Assembly: GCF_030463565.1 (NCBI RefSeq)
Contig: NC_134645.1
Location: 1,681,501-1,745,500, forward strand
Length of the DNA: 64,000 nucleotides
Reading direction: 5' to 3'
Source: Pelecanus crispus
Lineage: Eukaryota > Chordata > Aves > Pelecaniformes > Pelecanidae
Both the position numbers and the translations under genes were made by a program. Shown here piece by piece: positions 1-13,600 of the stretch (its first letter is position 1; each line of letters opens with the position of its first letter). The notes beneath the pieces were generated by a model. That model was given only the letters and a program-made list of their open reading frames with translations. It searched no databases and was not told the origin of the DNA.

Positions 1-205
1 GGCTCCTCCAGAGCCCCTGAGCCGGGTACCCTAGAGCCCCAGCGGCCCTCAGACAGGTAGCCCTGAGCTGGGCCCCTCCAGAGACCATCAGCTGGATACC
101 CTGGAGCCCCTGAGCCGGAGCCCCCCAGAACCCCTGAGCCGGGTACCCCAGAGCCCTGGAGCCCCTGAGCCGGGTACCCCAGAGCTCCGGAGCCCCTGAG
201 CCCTT
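1..205. repeat. GC-rich minisatellite at left window edge, about 31-bp unit
   Basis: A degenerate tandem array runs in from the left edge. The core CCCCTGAGCC recurs at 131, 162 and 193, a 31-bp step, with GGGTACCCC in the middle of each unit. Units left of 120 are more diverged and of uneven length. The array stops near 205, where ordinary AT-rich sequence begins. Its full size cannot be seen. It most likely lies in intron 1 of CHAC2, because CHAC2 exon 1 is not found to its right. Confidence 0.75.
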
Positions 206-3200
206 GCAAGTGCCCTTTCTTTTTTCAACTTAACTTCAATAAGCCTTAACAGCACCCGCTGCTTGCTGATGCCAGTTATTCCAGTCCTCTCTCGCAAAGT
301 ACTGAGGCTGTGTTTCCACTTTGACTTCTAATTTATTTCATTGTGGCGAGAAGTATTTCCGACAGCGCGAGGATTCATTTCGTTCTGTACTATCACTTAA
401 AAAAAAAAAAAAAAAAACCAACCAACAAAACCCAACCAGCCAACATAATGAACTTCAAAGAGGAGAAGAATGGTAACATAACCATCTCTCCATTTTGGTA
501 CCTCAAAAAAGAACTGATTCAGTTCCTATAGACATTCATCTAAATAAGGGAAAATACCTCTGTGTGGATAATCAGGCTTTGAAGAGAAAGTCTGGTTAAT
601 AAGTAAAGGCCAGAAGTGGTGATCTGAGTAACTGCCTCACCATTTTTCAGCTTTTTTGGCTTTCGAATGAAAACTCACAGAGGAGGAAATATTTACTGTT
701 TGGAAAAGGGCAGGGGGAAGCCACCAAGTAAAAGAAACTAAAATTCCAGAAGGGAGCATGTGCAATTTCATGCTAACATATGTATTTTTCCAACCTAAAC
801 GCTTCTGTGATTCTATTTTTAAGCCACAGGAGCGAGAATAACAGAGGCTTGCTCTGCTTTGAAAGCCCGTACCACCCTCTCCACAGAAGAGCCATCACCC
901 TTAGATAATTCTAAATAGCTCAACAAATGTTAAAGAAACAACAGGTTAGAGAAGCACCCAGCGCGTTAGGTGAATGACTTTGATGTGACTGTTCTTTACG
1001 CCTGCAGATGCTGCTCACAATTTAGCCATGAGAAATGCAAACGGATCATAAATGTACAGAAACTGATACTTGGATACAGCTCTCTTTGAATGCTGATTTT
1101 GTATCGTGAAAATATGTTTTCCTGTTTCCTAAAGCAGTCATCTAACCTGCACCCTGCTAACTCCACTCTTAAAACTGCAGTACGGCTTTAAAAGAACTCC
1201 TCCAGAAAAGGCATAAGGATTCTTTTTAAAAATAAACCACAGCACACTACGTGTAGCACGGAAGAAATTTTCATCTAGTTCTAAATAGCACTAGTTAGAA
1301 CCTCAAACGCCATAAAATAACTTGCAGAGTACTTAAAGATAATACAAGCCTGCCCTTGCATTTAGTTTTTTGCAAAGCAAATCACCATGCTTCAGGTATT
1401 AGCACACGTTGGACATCTAGTATGTAAAAAAACCCCAAACATATTTACTGTAAAGAAGCAAATTATGTGCAAGCAGGCTTGGGCTCGGCAGGCATGTTTT
1501 TCAGGTTGGAGCAGTGCTGTGCAAATGCAGCTGTCCTGGTTCTGAACTCCAGCCCCAAACGCTTTGCCGCCTTGCTTTTAAGATCGAGTCGAAAGCCTCG
1601 CTGCGTCAGCCGGCTTACATGCTGTCATATGCACAATTCTGTCTCCAAACCCGCCGCCTCACCTGGCTGGAGAGACGCAGCGTGCCCTGCGGCTGGCTCA
1701 GGTCTGCTGACTGGACAGCTATCGTTCGCTTTCTCGGTGGGAAGGCTAATTTCTCGTCTACCGGTCATTCCTTTTCAAAGATGATGTTTGTATGAGCATT
1801 GGGAAGTTTCTGTTCTTCTCTTGAATTTGGATGAATTGAAAAGCACGTGCAAAGGTTGTTAGGCTGGGGCATAAAAGAGTGTGATCCCATCAGCCTCCCC
1901 TACTTAGGAAACCAGGCTTCAAAAAAAAAAAACCCATTTAAAAAACCTAATCAGTCAATAGAGAGTCTAACTCTTGGGGCTGCAGAAAGGAATAAAACCC
2001 ACACCAGCCAGTTTTTCTTCCTTTTTGCAAGTATCCTTGGTGACCTCATTGCCGGGCTAGCTGAAATTCAGGGGAATGCTCAGAGTGACTGTTTTTGTGC
2101 AGATACTGAAAATCTTGCAAAATGGCCACGCCAGGTTACTACCCACCAGCATATACTTGGTTTCAAGAAGCTTAGACGTTTGTATTTCTGCCAAGGTCAC
2201 ACCCAGAACCATCACCTGCAGGCATACAGAGCCTTAAAACAACACCCACACAACCCCCCCCCCCCAAGCCCATGCTTTGTTCTGTTTCTATTTAGATGCT
2301 TGTTTGGACAGATTGAGGGCACAGGTGATTATTTATGTAAACTGGTTAATGCATTTTGTGGCTTATATAAACCACTTAGCATTAACAAAATACACTTTTT
2401 CTCAGCATCCACAAGTTAATGCCTTTTTGTATTCCTGCAGTCTATGAGTTGTTACTCCTACTTGCAAGGCAAAAAGGCTCCCTCAGCATACACTGAGAAA
2501 ACACACAGCTGGGACCTCCCATTTCACCATGCCAAAGCTCTCTGCTATAAAATCTTTACAGTCCTTGACGTCAGAGATGAATTTCATCTCTTGTGGGTGA
2601 GCTACAAGTGCAACTGGGCCTTCAGTACTAACACATTTTAAGGAACAGCAATAAACCAGTAGCCAACAAGTTAAAAAAAACTTCCTGAAAACACTAGTTG
2701 CTCCAACATTCCATGGTCAGCACAACAAAAACATACAGAGCACTTTTACGTACAATGGCCGCAAGCTTTTAGTACGAAACTCAGTTGACCTTGTAATTGT
2801 ACTTTGAACTGCTCAACTCGTACTGTAATAAGACAGTTAACTAGTTATAAAGTGCTGCTTAATCATGGGGCCGTATTTTATAGTTTACAGGATGTGAAAT
2901 TGGAAAAAGTTTTGTTAGAATGGATTAAGAATGCAAAAACAGGAATAACCATTTCTTGAAAAATACTTACACATTAGCTGTACTTCAAAATAAGATTTTC
3001 AGAGGATTATTCCGAATAGTAAATTAAAGCAGCTTGAATTTTACCAGGCAATAACAATGTTCCCTGAAAAAAGTGCTACTGGCTTAGAAAGACCTGAATA
3101 AGTAACAAAAATGTTTTCATAAATGGTGTATTCAAATTTCTGAGTGCAGGCTTAAAAAAAGAAAAAAAAAAAAACAACCAGCATCAGAAATGCAAACCTG

Positions 3201-6200
3201 CATGATTCACATAAACCACCTCAAACATTAAAGTCTGGGGGGTTGGTTTTGCACGGAAGCGTAAATGCATTCGAGGGTTGAAGCCATTATTATCACAACA
3301 TGGTTGGAACCGAACTAATCGCTTGCTGCTGCCAAAACAGTGAAGTTTGGCTGCTGCTTCTCCTTACAGTCCTCCTCCCTCCCAGCTTCAGACTGCTTGC
3401 TTTAGCCGTGCTCCTTGATCTGGCGCTGGCACTCGCCTGACCGCACGGCACACCGACGGGCCTGACGTTTGGGGAATCTCTGCTCTGGCTCTGCCAGAGA
3501 CTGTCTTTGTTCCTAGCCCTCCAATGTGCTTAGAAAAAAAATCCGGGGAAACTTGATGACATGATTAATCTAGCTCCAGCTGTCCGCTGCCACTGTCCAA
3601 ACAGTGTCCAAACAGAAAGCTCTTGAGTTTCTGCATGCATAGAATTACTGGGTCAACTTAAGGTTAAATCATTTTAAGATAATGAAGGACTTTTAGTTTG
3701 TTAAAGGTGAAATGGGGAAAAAAAGGAGGTCGGACTAGAGGATCTCCAGAGGTGCCTTCCCACATCTGCGGTTCCCTGATTTACTGTGGCAGTTTTTCCC
3801 CGTCGGATGGCTGCCGGCGAGGGAGCTATAGGGAAGAGGATGGATAGATAGGCTCCTGTTATGCCATCGTGAGCCGCAGGAAAAGGAAGCAGAAAAGGCT
3901 ATGCTTTGTTTAAATAAACTTGTGCTTTTAAGGAAAGCCATTTTAAATTATTACATTCCTACTTACTAGCAAACTTACGCCTCCCTTTCTGAAAAAAAAT
4001 TAAGAGCAATCAAGCTAAAATTATTTCTAAGGTCATATTTCCTTTTATTCCATCTTACTTTCATATCCAGATGCAAAAATTAATCGATTCCTCTATTGGT
4101 AAATATTTAGTAATTTTAGTAGCTGAGCAGTTTATGGTACCACTGAAAACAATCCTAACAGCGGAAGCTCTTATTTCAGTTTACCCCGCTATTTCATAGC
4201 ACACATCAGCTAGTCCTCAGACTGTCCCGAGGAGCTTTATCTCCACGCAGGTAGACAAAGTCCCCACGCCAGGAGAACGCCATAGCCTCTAGCGCAGACT
4301 CTGCACCACACTAATGCTATCTTCCCTTTTTTACTGAACCTGGAACGGTAAAACCTAGAAGAATCTCCCGTCACATGCGCTCTAAGACAGGAGCATGTTT
4401 GGGAGCTCTCATGTACAGCACAGCTGAGGCCTTGAAGCGAAGTATGATGCTACGAGCTGAAACAACGTGTATTTAATTTTCCGCAATGGCTTCCCTTCTG
4501 ATTCAGAGGGGCGATGGCCCTTCGCACTACAGATGCCTTGGAAAACTCCCGCGTGGCCACAGGCCACGCTGCTGCTCCGGCGTGACCCCATGCAGGGTTG
4601 CCTTTGGCAGCCTTCCTGGCAGTAGGCTGCGCAGAACTGACACAAATCCCCTCAAAGACATCCGATTTAGGAGATCATTCAGGTTTGCCCTTGCCAGTAC
4701 TTGGGCAGGAGAAAAATGGGTTTGGTTTCTATTATACAGCCGGTCATTTATAGGTGTGTTATTTTCTTCACTTAGCTAGCAGAGGTAATACCCATGGTTT
4801 CTTAATGGTGTTTGGTTTCGGTAGTTCCATGGAAGACAAGGACTCTGCAAACCAATACACTAAATATCCTGTCCTTCCCTAGTCAAACAGATCGTTCTTT
4901 CATCACACAACCAACCTGAAGATTAAGTACTCTTCAGAACTTCACTTTCATTCAGTATTTAGGCTTCAGATACAGCCATTCCTGGTAATAAAGTTTTTTC
5001 CCACCACAGAATGTGTCTTCAGTCCGTAATTTACAAAATCTTAGTGACCAGTATTGAGTACCCAAGTCAGGGAAGTATTAATGGTTGTGGAAAAAACTTC
5101 GCAAAAGGAACACCTAAGTTATCTTGATTAATCATGGGTACAGACCTGTGTCCTCAAAGTACTCAAATAGCAATCATTTAGTATTCATTTAGTTTTGTTG
5201 CCTTATTTTATCAATCAGATCAGGAATAGATGGCTGATGCTGGGAAAGAACGGGCATAAAAATGAAAAAACGCACACCTCGGAGCTTATAAATAAACAGC
5301 CTTTAAGGTTATAAAAGATCTGACACTGAATAAATAGTATCTACAGTTGATGGTATCTAGAAAGCGCTCTGCAAAAACTAGATTTCACATGTGGCTTGTT
5401 ACCAAAAGAACGTGTGGCTTGCCAATGACTGGGTGCAGGAGAAAACCCTGCAGCGTTACTGTGTGAGAGACACAAACAAGTACAGGCTTACCGAACAGAA
5501 AAGCACGGACATGTCAGTGGAACCATTAGTGACGAGTCATAAAAGGACTGAAATGTAGTAGCCCAAGACCGAAAGTTAGCTAAGACTAAACGAAAGGCAT
5601 GCATCCAAGTACGTCAAGTTCAGATTATCTTTGTAACTCCTACGAGAATTAATTCCTATCCTACACTAAAATTGAACGAATGCTAGTACCTCTGCTTTCC
5701 CTTACCTCTAATCAGACACACCTGTACACCAATTTGATGCCAAAATTAGCGATTTTAAACTACAGATGTCCATAGGGTTTTATGGTTTAAAATTTTATTC
5801 TCCAGGTTATACAACAAATTTCAACAATTTTCTTTTCAGTATTTACAAACTGGCTTCGTACTCTTCCTGCAAGAAGTAACTCACTGGAAAAATAAGCCAT
5901 TACCGAGGTATCCTCCATCTGCCCAGTAAGGGAGAGTGAGCTGGGAGGGGGAAAAGAAGGGGAAAAACATCTTTTGCACAATAAACTTCTTTTTTCAACT
6001 TTGAATAACATGGTGCTAACACAGTACTCACTAAAAACTACTAGCAGATTTCTTTGCTCTGTGTTTTCAAAAACATCTAATTAGCTAGGAGCTTCTAAAC
6101 CTAGGAGTTGCCACGTGTGATCGTGTGTAATTAACATTTGCTAAAATCCAGTTAGTGCAAACCAAGCCAGAAGTGGTAATATCTTGCTTAGTTCTACGCA

Positions 6201-6748
6201 AACTAGATTTCTGCATTGCGTTATTTTCCATGCCTGCGTATAAGCTTTTTGAATACAAGTGAGAAGGTTCACCTCATTGTCACTCCGGAGATTAAAAAAA
6301 TTGCATAGTGCTTGTGGAGAAACAACATGACCGAGGAAGGTGCACTCCTCAAGGATAGTTTTACATTAATGAATTACTGTCACCATTTTAAACAGGAATA
6401 GAATTCAGTCTGGACAACACAGAGAAAGCAAGGACATTCAAAACCTTCCTGTTTATGACTGCCCTTAATTTAACTTCGATGTTGCAAGCACTTTCCACTC
6501 AGAATTTAACCTTTTGTTTATCACAGTTTACCTAATACAGATCAAAAGCTATTCTCGGAAAATATTTATACTGGATCTCAAAGAAATAGACTTTATTGAG
6601 GCTGTCCTGGATTAGTTCTCTGACCCTTTAATTACTTTGCATTGTTTTTGTTTTTTTCTTTCTTGTTTTGCTCTGGGTTTGCTCATGATTTATGGTAAAA
6701 GCCTCTAACTGAACCGTGATTTCTTTTTTTCTTTTTTTTAAATTTTAG
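206..6748. other. Inferred CHAC2 intron 1 (no coding exon found)
   Basis: This is AT-rich, stop-dense DNA without any stretch resembling the 45-residue first exon of CHAC2. Because CHAC2 exon 2 begins at 6749, the region is taken as intron 1, with exon 1 and its promoter left of the window. It contains a poly-A run near 400-417, a C-run near 2257-2265 and one old CR1 tail near 3729. Slightly GC-richer patches at about 1480-1790 and 4490-4640 have no recognisable product. Confidence 0.5.
3729..3780 (+). mobile_element. Old CR1 LINE 3' tail remnant
   Basis: The stretch carries the decayed order typical of a CR1 3' end: GTCGGACTAGAGGATCTCC, then GTGCCTTCCCAC, then CTGCGGTTCCCTGATT. These correspond to the usual 'ggttggactagatgatct...ccttccaacc...ctgtgatt' tail. 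Only the last 50 or so bases are recognisable, and many mismatches suggest an ancient insertion. The element lies in sense orientation to CHAC2, inside its inferred intron 1. Confidence 0.7.
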
Positions 6749-9700
6749 CCTGGAAGAGTTGTGACTCTGGTTGAAGATCCTGAGGTATAGTACTCCTGTT
6801 CTGTCTCTGTAGTGTGCAGAATGTCCTGTTGCATTCCCAGCCTGTGTAGTAAGTCTCTATTCATAATTTTTGCTTCTCTTCAAGCAAATTAAGTTATCTT
6901 TAGTGCAATGAAAAGGTCTCTCAAAATTTCCTGGAGTTACACCAATGACTCTTGATTGTTTCAAATAAACCGATCAATCTAAACTAAGATACTGGAAGTA
7001 GTTTGGGTCTGTTATTGCCGAAGATATATTTTAAAGTATTTTTCTGGAATAGTCACTTCACCTATCCAGTTATAAGATGCAGAATTTTACTTTCAGCACA
7101 TGTGTAGTGTAGACCCCAGACATCGTGTCAGAACTGCAATCTTGCCCTCCCAAAATAAAAACTGAAACAAATCAAGATTACATTGCAGTGATAGAAAGGG
7201 AGATACCCTTGCTTTATTTTTTGCTACACAGATAAAATGCTTAAGGAATAAAATGCCACAACCGTGCTTTTGGTTTCTATGTAATATTGTGAAATTAGCT
7301 CCTGTTTAGAGAAAACAGTCATGGGCCCGAGTCTACCATTCTCACTTATCTTCTGACCTTTTCCCTAAGTCTCAGTGCAGTGGAAGCGTTTGCAAGGGGA
7401 GTGCCTGGGCTGGGGAGGGAGGGAGATGAAACAAGGCCTAGGCTTACAGTCACGTAAGCTGCAGGAAAATCAAGACTTTTTCTGCTTATAGAAGTACTTA
7501 GACTTACATTTTACCCATTTCTAATTCGTTTTGATAGTAAAGAAGCTATCTTAGAGCTACCCACAATTTTTTCTAGGGATCTTGCCCACTAGAGCGCTCT
7601 CGGTTGGACTGCTCACCAGCTAGGACAAAAGCACTGAGCCAGGCTGGGGAAAGCCCGGGGCGGCTATTGCGGGATACACCTTGGATGCGATCGCTTCCCG
7701 CTCCCTGCTGATCCCCCGGGCCCCCCACACCCAGCAGCGCGCTCTGTTCTGGCACCTTGCTGGGAATGGCTGCGGTGTCCGTCCAGCTTCACACCCTCCA
7801 GGAGAGGGAATCCCTGCAGGCAGTAGTGCCTCCGGAGGGGCGGGAGGGAAGAAAGGATGGCATGGAAGCAGAGGGAGAGCAAAGCCGCACGACACAAGGC
7901 CGTAAGACGCGGAGGATGGGCATTTTGGTAGTAGTGAGTTTTTATTTACAGTTGCTTATCTATACAGTTATGATATTGCTGTCTTGCCGATCTATTTCCC
8001 TGAAATAGCAGCCAGAGAGAGGTAAGTTTAGCAGTAATCAAAAACTTACGCTGTTTTTTGAAGTTAGCAAAACCAGCAAAATGCAATGCACTGTCTCTCA
8101 CTGTGATTTTCTGTACCTTTCTAGTACGGGGTTTTTTTTCACATTACTGTACTGCTGGGTAACATTATGTTACACAGATGCCTATAGAGACAAAGAATGC
8201 TTATGTTTGTTGTCACTCAGTTTGTCTTGTTAAGCAAACTTATTCATTACCATAGAAACTTTTTTCCCCTTAGCAAACCAGTTTTGTTTGGTTGGGTTGT
8301 TTTCCCTTTTCTCCAGAATTTGGTGTGGCCAGATAATCACAGTTTACACATAAACATCAAATGGTATGACAAGTCATTTGCTTTAGCTTCAGTTACTCAT
8401 TCTGCCCTTTAAAAAGGTAATCTTATTTTGAAGATATCTTAGCAGACTACAGCAATTATTCCCCTGCACGCAGACACCAAATACAGTGGTGACAACAGCA
8501 GCAGTGCTTTTGCTGGCAATGCCAGCTCTCGGCTCTGTGCTAGCCCGCACGTCCTTTTTCACCAGCGATATGCGTAGCGCAGCTTGGAAACATCTAGTTC
8601 AGAGAGTTATTTTAACTTGCTCCGTCTGAATTTCTTTGCCAGTTAAGAGGAAACCACAGAACATCATGGTCCTTGTCTGATTTCTGAATTATAATTTTCC
8701 ATCATCTGAAATAGGAAACCTCTACACTGAAAACTAAATGAATTAAGTAGTGGTAACACTTAAAGTGTCTGCTTTAAATCCCTATCTCTGCCACACCCAT
8801 ATATATTTTCCTATCAACACCAAAGTAGGTCTGAGTGGCAGATTTAAGCCAAGAGAGTAACAGGCAGAGAAGAGGCTGTTTTTTAAAACTGACACGTTTC
8901 CTGCAGACTGGAGTGAACCTGCATCCCAGATGGCTGGGGGAAAGCAAGGAACCCATTTCTGTACTCGTTAGTGCTGTTCCTGGCCACAGCACATCAAATG
9001 CTGTAACCATCTACAAAGGATGCAATAGAAAATGACTCCTGATTTTTTTAATAAAATGCCTTTGACCAGCGCGTAGTCTGACTGCAAAATTCAATGCTCA
9101 TGAATTAACCCCACCACTCCACCATCATCTGAGATCATGACTGAATACTAAGATCCAGTTTTAGGGGGAAAAACCCACAACGTTGATTGCTTTGTCACTG
9201 CTTTGTAGCACCGATATGTATACCTACTTAGCTGCAGGAAGAATCGGCATTTGATGTTGCCAGCAGACACAACAGACTACCATTTGTTTTAAAACTGCAC
9301 TCATAAGAAACAATATGTAGCCCTTAGCGGATAACTGATCATTATCATTTTTCTGTGCTACTTCAAAACAAAAACCTATGCAAATCAACCCCAACACAGA
9401 TCTCACCGATTTGTTTATATAAACCTTGGTAAGGGAGTATAACTAATTCACACCACAGTTAAATACTTTTCCAGATGTTATCTGTGAAGAGGATGAAGAA
9501 ATATTCAGGTTCTCAAAGACAGTAATGAAAATTATCCTAACTGTTTGCTGAGGTGCTAGATACGCCACGTTTATTTATGCAAAATGAAGGCTCCTCTCTC
9601 AGCTTTTTCTTCTCCGATTCAGTTTCAGTGCAGTAACGTTACCCCACTCATCCCTCCAAGTACACGTAACAGATGTGACACCCAGGTCCTTAGAAATGTG

Positions 9701-10530
9701 ACTACAACTAAACAGAAAAAGGACCAGATCAAAATTACTTTGAATTTGGCACCATTTAAAATTTTAATTTTCAGACACAAATTTTACGAGGTCGGGAAGA
9801 TACTTTGTATCCTTTTTGCCAGCGCCGTAGTAGTCGCCCATGCCAAGGCTATTTACTACTTCAAACTTAACTGCAACAAGAAATTGTTTTGCAAGAAAGG
9901 CCTCAGCATTAGCAAGAAAGTGGATGATCAATCTGCATAATTACCGTTTTGACTGAAGATTTCCTAAAGAAAACAACCCTTTTAATTTGGGACTCCTTCT
10001 ACAAACAGTGTGAGAAATAGCTATAAACAGATTGAAAATTGAAGACATTTTTAAGAGAGTTTTGCCTAAATGCAATGGAAATACATTAATTTGTGAGTAT
10101 CTTTATGAGTGCTGCTTGGATTTTCTTTTCTTATGTCCTTCCACAGGGGTGTGTATGGGGTGTTGCTTACAGATTGCCGGCTGGACAAGAATGTGAAGTA
10201 AAGGCATACCTGGACTTCAGAGAGAAAGGAGGCTACAGGACCACAACTGTCATCTTCTATCCAAAAGACTCGTCCGTAAAACCGTTTGATGTGCTGTTGT
10301 ACATTGGAACTTGTGACAACCCTAACTACCTTGGGCCGGCACCTCTAGAAGAAATCGCTGAACAGATTTTTAATGCCGTTGGTCCTAGCGGAAGGAACAC
10401 GGAATACCTGTTTGAACTTGCTAATTCTATCAGAAATCTCGTACCGGAAGATGCAGATGAGCATCTCTTTTCCTTAGAGAAACTAGTAAAGGAACGCCTG
10501 GAAAAGCATCAAAACCTAAACTGTCTATAA
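6749..10530 (+). CDS. CHAC2: CHAC2, glutathione-specific gamma-glutamylcyclotransferase 2 (exons 2-3; 5' partial)
   Basis: CHAC2 is a cytosolic enzyme that degrades glutathione to 5-oxoproline and Cys-Gly. Two coding exons are visible. Exon 2 is 6749-6784 ([12 protein letters not shown]), bounded by TTTTAG and GTATAG. Exon 3 is 10147-10530, after CTTCCACAG, starting [11 protein letters not shown] and ending NLNCL-stop. Exon 3 holds [15 protein letters not shown]; its FREKGG Glu matches the catalytic Glu83 of human CHAC2. The 12 and 127 residues seen, plus the 45 residues of the usual first exon, give the 184 residues of the mammalian protein, so only the N-terminus with the YGSL loop is missing. 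That exon was not found in 1-6748 and should lie upstream of the window. Both junctions are phase 0 and no disabling change is seen. The neighbour order agrees with human 2p16. Identity is secure from near-identity to the family. Confidence 0.95.
6785..10146 (+). other. CHAC2 intron 2
   Basis: A 3.36-kb GT-AG intron. It is AT-rich except for a patch at about 7570-7900 that is clearly richer in C and G and has several overlapping short open frames on both strands, none with a recognisable product. The open frame from 10093 that runs into exon 3 is simply intron sequence read through the acceptor. Confidence 0.85.
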
Positions 10531-10672
10531 AATAACTTCTTACTTTTAGCGGTCTTGCCTCACCTTCAGAGGAACGGTTTCGTTGCACAGTGGCTATATG
10601 ACTTGGAGGCATGTTTCTCTGTACTACGCTATCTTATTTATTTTAATATTGCATTCAAAGTAGTAGTTGGTC

Positions 10673-10678
10673 ATTAAA
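10673..10678 (+). terminator. Candidate CHAC2 polyadenylation signal (ATTAAA)
   Basis: ATTAAA lies 143 bp after the CHAC2 stop codon. It is the first good hexamer, but AATAAA at about 11272 is an equally plausible end of a longer 3' UTR, and alternative use of both is possible. Confidence 0.35.
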
Positions 10679-13600
10679 ACATACTGTTAGAAAAATCATT
10701 CTTTCAGGAGTCTATAGAAAGGGGAGCAGGGGAAGCGTTTTACATTTAAATTTGGTATATTGGGTTTTTATCCAAAGACTACATCTTTATGAAAGTCTCA
10801 AGAGAACCACTTAAGCTTCTCTTTTTGTTTGAAGATTTATTTTTTATTATTATTTCAGGTTTAAAAGAAATCTTTAGAATATTTTTAACATCAAAATCTG
10901 CATTCAGATACAACTCCCACTGATTTAAGTGATAGTTCTTTCTGATTCAGGACCACAGGCATGGACCTCAGTGCGGCTAAAGAGATAAACGTTAAGCAGT
11001 TGTTGTAAATTGCATAGTAAATGCATAGAGGAGCATTTATATCATCAACGTTCAACTTCCCTGAAATTAAGTTATTCCACTGAATTAGTCATCTTTCCCT
11101 TTATATATTAGTTCTTAAATGCAGAGGATAAACCATGTCATTGTCAAGGAAATAATTCTTTCCCTTGGCTCATTAGGTCAAGCCCCTGAAAACCACAGCA
11201 CAGCGTACTTTGACACAAACAAGCCATAACGTATCAGTGCCTCATTTTATTTTTTAAGATTAATATAAAGAATAAAGCCAAAATGTTAAAATTAACTAAG
11301 AGTATGACTTGAAGTCACAATGCAGCAAGAATGTTCAGAAACTCTCATCTTTGTTATTTGCCTTTAGATGATGTTATAACCCCATCTCTTAAAAAAAATC
11401 AGGATAGATTTTAAGCCAGTAATTTTCAACCACTGTTTCAGGGATTCACGGACAAAAGGTAGTTAAGAAGGGAACCCTCTTTTCAGTAGCCTTACATGTG
11501 TTGTATGGACATCCAAAGAGGGTTGGAAAGCCACCGGTTTAGGCTAGTAGGCTTACTTCATGCAAAACATAAGCAAATGGAGTTTCCGTCCCAACAAGGA
11601 CTTGTCTTGCTTCTCAAAAATTTAAGTTATTTTTGTTAACTTTTAACAAAGTATATTTTTGTACATGAATGTAGGAAAGGTCCTATTTCAAACACCATGT
11701 AATGTCACATTTTCTCATACAGAGAATGTAAGAGCGTTTAGGAGTAGCTTGGAAGTCTGTGTTTTGTGTCAGTAATTGCAAAACCCGTATGTTTCTACTA
11801 TACAGGCTGTCCCTTTCTCTTCTTTACATTTTCCTGTGTTATATTTCTAATTGCTTGAAAATATCAGGTTTATCAAAATAACAAGCTGCTATTATTTCAC
11901 TTGGCCACCTACAAAAGCCAGCAGGAACATAAACGAATGTTAATAGGAGACATTTGAGAAAGGCAGCTAGGTGAGTAGAAAATATCAGAATTCAAACCTA
12001 AACTTGAGATAATGAGACCACTTAAAATACTTAACCAAGAAAGCTGTATTTTTTTACACACCAGATTATAATTTTATTGTGCCTCTGGCATCTCTCAAGC
12101 GTTGATTCATTGTGGGAAAAAAAAAGTGTGTTAGTTTTTAGAAGCTACTGTTTACTATTAATAGTTGAATGCCACTATTTTAAGAGTACATGATGGGGCA
12201 TCACTTGATGGACTACTCTGAACTGCAGAAGCAAATCCTCTGATCATATTAGCAAAATAATCGTATGTATTGAGGCCCCATTTTTCCATTAGTGCACGTC
12301 AGTGACTTGCAAACTGACGGACTGTCCTTCAAAGGTCTTGATTCTCCACTGCACTGCACTGGTTTAAGAGTGACACAACTGAGTGGAAAAGCAACCCTAA
12401 CTAATTCAGCTGTACAGTGGGAGAGAGCTATAAGCAGAACTTCCAGGCGCCTGTACGTAATGACAGTCGTTACGATGCCCAAAGCTGGAGCTGAGTGACT
12501 TCACACACCAGAGATGGACAGTGATAACCATCACCCAAATCAACATTAATAAACATGACCCGTTACACGCGCATTTATTCACCTTGACGTAACGAGTAAC
12601 TCTTAAGTGTTACTGAATACGTAACTGTTACTAAAAATGTTATGTATGATTCATTTCCAGAATATTTAAGTGTTGAAAAGAATAGTACCCTCAAAAAAAC
12701 CCAACCAACAACAGGACTTCCTTTCTTGTGCTTACTTCAGATTTAAGCAAGCTGTAGTAAAGTTAAAACGTGTACAATGGTATGTCCACTCTATGCATTT
12801 TTAAAAATTCTTTCCTCAAAGACTTATCCTTGTTCATTACACTCACTAATGATCCAGAAACATCAATGATGATTCCCTCTTTAAAACTCTAATTCTTTAA
12901 GCACTGTGTTGGGGCACTGTGATTATGTATGGCTCTACATTTTGTATCTTTAATTATACTCAGGACATTGTTGGTTCATTTACTTTCTAGATTCATGAAA
13001 CTTGCAATAATATCTGTAACGATACATTTCAGGTTGTGCATACAACTTCAGCACAATAAAAATGCATCGCATTTACTAATAGTGTCGGAGAAAGAAGTTT
13101 CCAGAAATGTTATGTTTATTTAAAGTGTGTCCATATTAGGATGGACATCAATGTGCGTCTTAATTGCATCTTGTTATAAAATGCTGTTAGATCTAATGTT
13201 GAAAAACAATATACAAGAGCTAGCTCCTATTATGCAGTCTTAAACTGTGTCAAAATTAGGAATTAATTAAAGTACTGGAAATACACATTTGTTCTTGCCA
13301 TTGGGGATTTGAGCCACGACTCTTCTTACAGCTTCAATCACCAACAAAAGCCCAGTATGCTTTCAGATCTGTTACTCACCACACAAAAAATTAACATGCA
13401 CTTTTTATATGCCATATATACTTTTTTTTTTCCCTACTGGTTAGAACTAAATCTAAAATTGTGACCATATAGAGAGATTTTAGATGCGGTTTCATTATAC
13501 CACCACACACATGAAGCTACCTCTAAACTTGTTTCCAAACAGTGTTTGAGGAAACAATAGTCATTTCCATGTTGTCAGATTTTACTCCCTGGGATCCACA

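Noticed and set aside
1847-2419. 190-codon plus-strand open frame
   Set aside because: It crosses a poly-A run and a C-run, has low-complexity translation and no domain; it lies in the inferred CHAC2 intron 1.
7570-7900. GC-rich patch in CHAC2 intron 2 as an exon, promoter or element
   Set aside because: No splice-bounded frame matches CHAC2 or any recognised protein, and no repeat family was recognised.
10093-10146. Start of CHAC2 exon 3 frame at an ATG in the intron
   Set aside because: The residues before GCVWGVAY do not match the family, and a clear acceptor (CTTCCACAG) ends at 10146. The frame only reads back into intron 2.
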